From Owenia fusiformis (lineage: Eukaryota; Annelida; Polychaeta; Sabellida; Oweniidae): a stretch of DNA of 64,000 nt. The DNA is taken from NCBI GenBank assembly GCA_903813345.2, contig CAIIXF020000008.1, positions 5,651,341-5,715,340 of the forward strand. Direction: 5' to 3'. This document shows positions 33,501-42,500 of this stretch, piece by piece. Every line of letters starts with the position of its first letter. The stretch's first letter is position 1. Under the pieces are notes generated by a model. It did not search any database. It worked only from the letters and a program-made list of their open reading frames with translations, and was not told the DNA's origin. A program made the position numbers and the translations under genes.

Positions 33501-36500
33501 AGCTGGTAGCTGAAATACATTATTTGTAACAAGAACATTTGTATTTGTTAGTCGTAACAGTCATATCTTGATGGTGTTGAATTCCTCAGAAGAAGCCAAC
33601 TGACGATGAACTGACATTAGCTATAGCAAGAATGTTTGTGTCTTAACGACCCTTTGAGTTACTGTACCTAGGCAGCTCTGGTTTTACCTGAGTTATCAAC
33701 GAACTAATTAACCAAAACCAGACTGCAATTATAGCTTAGGTACTCATTTAATATTTCCAGTCATATTCTAATTGTGTGATCAAGTTTGAATTTTTCAAAA
33801 TAAATCATGATCTCTTACCAGATTCACAATGGGCTGCATGATACCCTCAACAGCATGAATTCCAGATCCAACAGTTTCAAGTACTTCTGCAGAATCTGAC
33901 TCATTTTCATCTTTTTCTAACTGGGCCTCATCAGGTATTTTACGAGATTGGAATCCTGAATCATTTTCAAATGGGTCTCCTTCTTTTAAGATGGTTGGGG
34001 GAGTGACAGTCTCCTCTGTTAAAGGAGGAACAGGTTCCTCATATTCACTTGTGGTACTTTCCTCACTCTTTGACTCTATGTCTTCAACTGTTTCTACAGT
34101 GTCAGTAGTTTTAGGGGGTTCCAAGTTTTTCTGGGAGTTGTCTTCCTTATCAGATTCATAACCATCATCTTTATTATCAGAAGTTTCAGGGGCATCTGGG
34201 GCAGTAGTTTCTTCATTTTCCTTGGGTTCATCTTCATCACTTTTATTGTCTGATGTCTCTGGAGTTTCTACATTTTTCTGAGTGTCTTCAGACTCGGATT
34301 CTTCTTCTTTTTTTAGATCATCGCCATCGGGGACCTTAGGGCTTGATTCATCTACAGGTGTAGCCGCTTCATCAGCAGTATTAGATGCATCATCTGATGT
34401 TTCTTTATTTCCCTCAACACTACCATCGGGAGCATTAAGATTATCAGAATCAGGTTCTTTTGACTCTTCAGGTTTAACATTATCTAAATCTTTGTTATCT
34501 TCACTGGAATCCATTGGTTCATTGGTCTTTGGTTCAGCTTGATTATTTGTGTTCTCAAGTGGTTTTCTGGACATAAAATCCTCAGTTTGATAAGGGTCTT
34601 TCACACCTGCCTGTGTAGCCTTTACCAAGTCATCAAGGTTTGGTAAATCCACTTTAAGAGGATCTGAGTCAGTCGTATTGACTGCGATTGTGTCAGTTTC
34701 TGTAGCCATGATATTGGTATCAACTGGGGATACCTCAGATTCTTTAAGTTCAGTTTCTTCATGGAAAGGTTCAACTTTGGTTGCTTTGATTGACTCAGAT
34801 GGTTTAGCCAGTGATGTGATTGTAGCCTCTTTTAGAATTGGTGTAGCAACTGGAATATTGCTTGATTTCAAATCAACAGATGGGGCCAAAGTCTCTTCAA
34901 AGTCTTCCAAGGGGAAGGCAGTACCATCAATCATTGTCATTCCTGGTGGAGCACTTTCCACCTGGGTAGGTTTTATATCAACATCTGGAGTACCATTTTC
35001 CTTTGAACTATCTTTGTTGGACTCAGCTTCTGCTTCAGAAATTTTCTGTTCTTCTGTTTCAGAAACCTTTGGAATTTCCTGCTGTGGATCTTTGGTGGAC
35101 TCGGGGATATTTTGCTTTTTCTGCTCTTGCTCCTGTTTTTCTTTCAAAAGCTTCTCCTTTCTCTCCTGCGCTTCTTTTCTTTTCTGATCTTCTCTTGCTC
35201 TCATTTGTTCGTATCTTTTCCTCTCTTGCTCTTCACGTCTTAGTTCCTGTTCACGTCGTCGTTCTTCTATTCTTTTCTGCTCCTCAATACGTTTATTCCG
35301 TTGCTCCTCCATTTGTTTGTGCACTTTTTCTTCAGCTGAAAGTTGCTCCTTTTCAGCATGCTGTTTTGCTTCAAGCTCCTTCTGTATTTCTTCTTGTTTG
35401 ATTTTCTCTTCTTCCTGTTTTCTGTTTTCTTCCTCATCTTTCTTTTGTTTCAGCAATCTCTCCTCCTCTAGTCTCTTTTCTTCAATTGCCTCTTGCTGGT
35501 CCTTAAGTCGCTTTTCTTCTACAATCCTTTTATCTTCTTCTAGCTTTCTTTTCTCTTCTTCAAGCTTCTGCTGTTCTTCAAACTTTCGTTTTTCTTCTTC
35601 AATCCTTTTCTGTTCTTCCAGTTTTCTATTTTCTTCTTCAATTTTTTTCTGTTCTTCTAATTTTTTATTTTCTTCTTCAATTCTTTTTTGTTCTTCTAGT
35701 TTTTTATTTTCTTCTTCAATTCTCCTTTGTTCTTCTAGTTTTCTTTTTTCTTCTTCAATTTTTTTCTGTTCTTCTAATTTTTTATTTTCTTCTTCAATTC
35801 TTTTTTGTTCTTCTAGTTTTTCATTTTCTTCTTCAATTCTCCTTTGTTCTTCTTGGAGTCGTTCTTCTTCAATCTTTTGCTGTCTCATTTCCTCCATCTC
35901 AATCTGCTTCTTCTTGATCTCTAATTGTCTCTGAAGGTCTTCAGCTTCAGCTGGTTCCTTTTGCTGAGTTTGCTCATCCTGCGTTACCTTTGATCCTTCA
36001 GTCTCAACTTCCTCTTGCACTCCCTTGTCCTTTGTTCCATCTGTTTCCTCCTCTTTTACAGTCTTTTCTGTTGTTGCTTCTTGTTGTTGAGAACCATTAG
36101 GGTCTGCTGTGAAACCAATATCAACTGGTTTAAAAACAGGAGTTGGTTGAACAGCATCATCTGTATGAGTGGCTGGCTCATTGTCTTTAACTGGTTTATC
36201 CTCATTTTCAACATTTTCCCCTGGAGTTTTATCAATATCATCAAGTGGTGCTCCACCTATATTTTCATCTACTGGATTCTTTTCTTCTTTGGTTGCATCA
36301 ATAGGTTGTTTGTCCAAGTCATCTGGAAAAAATCCACAAAATTTTGAATATTATACAAAGCTATACAAATGAGAAATTCTGATCAAATAAGTTCTTAGAG
36401 CCATATATGACTCTACCATGATTGTAGCAATCTACGGTATATCTCCATTAGATCATAAACTGAACTTCAATCTAAAAGTTCTCTCTTACCTTTATCCTTG

Positions 36501-39500
36501 TTGGTGTCCACACCATCAGCTGTCTCAAGATTTTTCTCGTAGTTGCTCTCTAGAAGTGCATTCAGGTCTGAAACAAATAAAGAAAGTGTACAAAGGGGAT
36601 TCAAGAATCTGAATGGTACAACTTTTAACATGGTTTTATAGCTATTATCTCATTCTGAAAAGACCATTGAAATGCTCATTGTAAAACAAATTAAAACAAT
36701 CTCTCCATAAATATCAAAATAGTTTCTTCAAAATGATTGGCAAGTAAAAATATTCATATAATATACAGGGGATATAAAACATAATGTAAATCTGTGAACA
36801 TGTAGGGTACATATAATAAACAAACATCTACTATGGCATCCAGTTCTCTCAATAGGAAAGGTGCATTATACAAAATACCACAGTCGGATAACACACCATT
36901 TAACTATGAACCAACAACAAGTAAATGTGCTAATGGCTACTCACAATACTGTAGCTATGAGATATGCAACTCATTTCTACAAGCTATAAAATGTATGGTC
37001 TCACATGGATTATTTGCGAATTCTATTTATTTTTTGATTGAACATAAAAGTACATGAAATAATAAATTATTTTTGTGGAATGACACTCAAATATACAAAA
37101 TCCTCCATGTGAGACTATTTGTCAGGAGCCTCTATTTTGCTAGCTAGATATTCTCAAGCCACATTCATATTTAATTTCTAAACATATGCAAGTAAAAGAT
37201 TCAAGATCAGGTATGATAGTATATTATATACATGTGGTTCATGGACTTAACAATCATATTCACATTTAGTAATAGTTATTTGATTAAATAATAGAAGTAT
37301 AAGTAATAAAAATCTGTAATGCAGGTTGTATTAGTAATATTTGTGGCATATTGACAGTGCAATGTAAGAAAGGGAGTGTCATCATGTTTATTCTTAGTTC
37401 ATTATTAACACTCTACAGCTACCACCTATTTTACTAATTATCAAAGCAAGACATTTAGAGCAGTTTGAAAATATATTGATTGATATAAAAAATCATTTTT
37501 GATAATAAAAACATGATAGACCTAATTAATTTTGGAGATGTTCTACATAAAGGCAAAGTTAATAAATCACCATTTGACATTTTTGAAAGTGAATAAGATC
37601 TAGAAATACTGGCAGTTCTGGCATATTGACAGTTGAAATTTGTAATTATTTTGAACCGATCCTTTTTAAATTGTAAGTAGAAGCAGCATATATTATATTA
37701 GTAACATCTAGCATGCTATAATGTATTTGAACTATCTAATATATAAAGTCTATACAGTTAAGCCTGTAAAAGTGGAATGCACTTCAAAATAGTGTTCCAC
37801 TTGGGAGGTATTCTAGAGTTCATTAATATTACTTAATTGGTGATGGGACTTGAAAAATGTTCCACTTATGGAGCTGTTCCATTTTACAGGTTTAAATGTG
37901 GAGTAATATCCTACATAGTCAAGTGCACAGACTCAGATAAACTATATGGTCAATAATGAAAATAAATAGAGAATTTGTGCAATTTCTTGGAGTAGTACAC
38001 CAGACTATATAAATGTGAATTATTAGCAAGATTCAAAATAATTGAATGTTCACCATCTACATTTCCCTGTGGCATCCCTGCGTGTTCTCGTTGCCGTAGC
38101 AACTCTTTCTGCCCTAATAATGGTGAACAAATATTTGGGAATTTAATACAAAACCTTAATACATAAAATAAGAAACATAACTTGAACTATCTATATAATG
38201 TTAAGGATTTAATGAGTAAATCAACACATAAACTATTAAAAAGTGAGGTTCAGAAACTAAGATTTGATATTATATCAAACAAAAAACGTTGGGATGTTTC
38301 ATGAAGTCTACTTACCATCAACTTCTGTTGCTTCTGTTGAACTACCATCCTCATCAGGAGTATCTCCATCAAACCAACCTGACCACCAACTACCCTCCTC
38401 TTTGGTGCCCTCCCCTTCTTTTGGTTCACCTTCCTTATTCTCCTCTTCATCCATCTTTACTTCTTTGGTTTCACCCTCCTGTGTTTTTTCCTCGCTGTTG
38501 TCACCATTAACAAGTTTTTCTTTATTGTCCTGGTTATCTCCTGCTTCTTGTGCCGCAACTGGTGGAATTGGTTCTGTCCCAGAAGGCATGTCAACAAGAG
38601 TCCCTTCTGCATTTTCTATTACCTGGAAATATGACTGCTAAGTGAACATCAGTTGCTTCTGCCTGCATTTGAGTTGAGTAATATTACAAATCATGTAATA
38701 TCACAGGTAATTTTACAGTAATGAGATTGATACAATTAATTATAAACAATATAAATATATTTAGATGGTTTACTACAGAATTTATTGGATGTGAAATTGT
38801 ACAAACTTTTACATACAAATTGAACACAGCAACATGTAACAGAACAACATTAGCTAATTTAAAAATTAAAAACCTAGGGTCCCAAAACTGTTGGTGAAAT
38901 GAAAAATAATTCCAGAAAAGGAGTTGACCTGATCCTATTGCAATAGTGCAATAGTGAATTTTGGGTAGTCAATATAATACTGATAAACATGACCAGTATT
39001 ATTTCTTCAGTAATTATTTCATTATACAGGGATACCGTAAAATATGGAAAAGGGGATGATCAGTATTATTTGAGCACCCTGTACATAAAAAGTCTCCCAA
39101 TACCTACAAAAAATTATACAAAAAGCCCTGGAAACAATTACAACAGAATCATACAACTACAACAATGTAAACAACTACACATAATAACAACACTAACATA
39201 CCAACTATTACACAATTTACCTGGGAAGCATCTACCGTGACCAGAGTGAAGAAATCAAAGGGCTTCAGGAGCAAGGTAACGAGCTCAGACCACCAGGTAT
39301 TCTACAGGTGTGTATTGGCAGAGGGGTTAGTAAGTTAGTTGGTAAAGTATTCATTCACAAAAGCCTTGTGGTGAAAACCTTTCAAAACTGATTTTTTGAT
39401 TTGTTTAAATTAAACCTGCACAAAAATCTAAACCAAAAAATACAGAAAGAATACCAAAGACAATATTTAGTGTAGGGGATGAAAAACATGTTTGTGAGAG

Positions 39501-42500
39501 AATTCATTATGAATTCAGCAAATCTAAAAAATATTCTATGCTGAACACTGTGATTATTATTGTGACGAGAGCCAATAGATTATTCAAATCCAAAGTATTT
39601 TTGTGTGAACACTGAATCTGCAGTAAAAAAACTCTGATGTGATTAAATATTTGCTAGTACCTGTTCCTTATTTTCATTTTCTTTCTCTTCATCATCCCCA
39701 GCCTCAGTATCATCCTCATCTGAAAATATAAATGTTAATAGTCAATATTTGATGACTAAATAATTTCTATGTTCTTTGCAACAAGGGTACAACACAGATA
39801 AACAGCTTGAGATATATCATTTATATTTTATATAAACTGTTATAAATAACTAATGACTAAAATTGAATGATTCGGAGCATAATCCATTTCGTGCCAGCCA
39901 CAGGAAATGCATTATTTTCCCATCCAATAATCGTGCTACCAATACAATTAATAATAATAATTATAAGTTCATGACGATGTGTGAATATACATTTTCTCCT
40001 ACCTTCATCATCATCCACTTCAGTATCATCTTCTTCATCAACTTGTTCCTCAACCTTATCAGCAGTATCTCCTTCCTGTTGATTCATTTCAACAACATTG
40101 TTATCAGCTTCCTGATTGGTAAATGTAATATCATCATTGTTATCTACTTCAATTTCATCATTACTATCTGTTTTCTCATTGGCCGGATCTGTGTCATCTT
40201 CTATTTCAGTGTCATCCACCTCAGTGTCATCAAGCTCATCATTTATGTCTTCTGCTGTGTCTGCTGAATCTCCATACTTATCTTTCAATAACTCTAATTC
40301 TATGCCCCTCTGGAATCAATCATAATACATGAAAAAAATGATATGAAGAACCAAACTTGTTCCCATCTCTTTGCTATTCTTGTAGATTACAAAATGGCTG
40401 AAATGACTTTAGAATAATGGCAATTTCAGTATTTGGGTTTTGTGTTACCTAGGGTAAAATCATGTTCATGGGAAATGATGCGTGGCATCTGACCCAAAAG
40501 TCTCACATTGAATTCCTATATTTTGCTATTCTTTTGTTGGACTGAACACAGGATCCATTATTTTAACTTTACTTGGAATTCTTCGGTTTTTGATGAGGCA
40601 CTTACCTCTGTCTGTACAATGTGCTCTGGTTGATGGATCAATATTTTGTATTCTTGAACAAAATTCTTGGGGAAATATCCTCTCTTTCCATTCAACTACA
40701 ACAAATAAACATTTATGTACAAAGCACATCAATTTGAATAGTTTAATACATGTAAATGCATTCTCCATCTGTCCATAGAGACATGTGAATTCTAAACCTA
40801 TTTGTTGTCCCATACTTATCTATGGTACAGGTGTTTAAAGGGTCAAGCATTTTTTTATAATTTTAGAACACAACCACAGCCTGTTAACCTCATAAATAAA
40901 GCACGACCACATATTTAGCCTTGTGAGAAAATATGAACACACATCCCTTCTAATACCATTACTTAATACTGTAATGTGGGCATATCACCTGTTGCTCACA
41001 AGATTATTCAGTCAAGGATGACTTATTCACTTACCTCTCCACTCCATAGGTCAGGTCTGTCCCCTGCACCTTTAGACTGAACCCTTATGGAGCGTCCAAT
41101 CTCAAAGTTGAGAAATCTGTCATCTGAACTGGAGTGGCGACCAATAGTTCTAGCAATTGAGATAGTTTCTGAAACAAAACATTAAAAATTGCACTAATTC
41201 TGCAAATATTCATGAATAAAGTAATAGTTAATATAATTGAGGATTACTGGTATTAGTTATCAGGTCTTGTTGACCTTCCAAGAATTGTTTCCTGCGAATT
41301 AATGTTATTTTCCCAGCTGTAGCAATTAAACAGAACAAAAAGGTAAAAATGATTTCGATCCTATCTGTTCTGATGAAAACCATGTGACATAAAAGTATAC
41401 ATAAATGGCTGGGAATTTTTGCTTTATGCATTTCTATTTGCTTGTGCATATAATCTTAAATCTAATAATATAATATAATTTTGAGTTCTTATTTAATTTT
41501 TTCTTTTTTATTCACCCTGCAATTATTAATCAAGTGGCTGATAATGCCTTCAGCAAAGTCACTACAAGCGTACAATGTTTATGTATTGTATATGTATTTG
41601 TAAAATAAATTCTACGAATAAAAAAATAAATAAACAAATAGTCTTAAACTTGAGTGGACAGTTCAACCTGTTATAGAATAACACAATCAATCTTAAGTAT
41701 AGAAATAAAACAAAAATCTTGATGCCAAGAAAGTATAAAGCCCATGCAATTTTTGAAAAATCAACAGATATCCCATGCAAATTGAGTTTTATAGAGGGTC
41801 TGAAATTCAAGAAAAAGTTTTAGGCCAGCTGTTGTGGCTAGACCTTATGGCTCAGCGATAGAGCATCGGACTTTGGAGCGAAGGGTTCTGGGTTAGATTC
41901 CTACAAGGAATAAATTTAGCACACTCCCACAATAATACAGGTCCAAAGAGGTGCCTCGGTTTGTTAGATTGGTGTTAGAAGTGGGATGATGGTCCTCGTG
42001 TATATCCTGGGTAAAGACAGCATCATCCTCGGGATGGTGTAATAACCCTCAATAATAAGTTGTATTGCTACTACAGCCCAGCTATCCCTCAAGGCTCAGC
42101 GGTAGAGCATCTAACTTTGGAGAGGAAGGTCCTGGGTTTGATTCCCACACATTGCATTGAATTTAGCACACTCCCTATCATGTCCAGTGTCTTGTTACAC
42201 TACAGCTCCCAAATGGCGCCTCTGAAGTTTACAATTGAAGCATTTGGTTCAAATATAAGATCAAGAATTGATATCTCGGCGCCTCGGGTCATACAATGTA
42301 ACAAATGTATTTAGGATAGATGGAATCGGATGACTCCGGTCCCGGCTCCGGTGTGGTTTGGATGGCTCAGGTTTGGTGCAGATTAGTCTGTATCCGGCGA
42401 CAGACTACATCAGTCAATCTTCTTCGTTTCTAGTACAGACTCTGTGGAAGGATATTTTGTTACTTCCTGCGAAAGCTATTTGGATTTTGATATTTTGTAC

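Noticed and set aside
35317-35934. Long plus-strand open frame, rich in Ser/Phe/Leu
   Set aside because: It is the exact antisense of the Glu/Lys repeat exon of TANGO1. Its composition follows from GAA/GAG/AAA codons read backwards.
42068-42140. Apparent tRNA gene
   Set aside because: A- and B-box-like blocks are present but there is no acceptor stem, and a second copy with the same 3' body shows it is a SINE.
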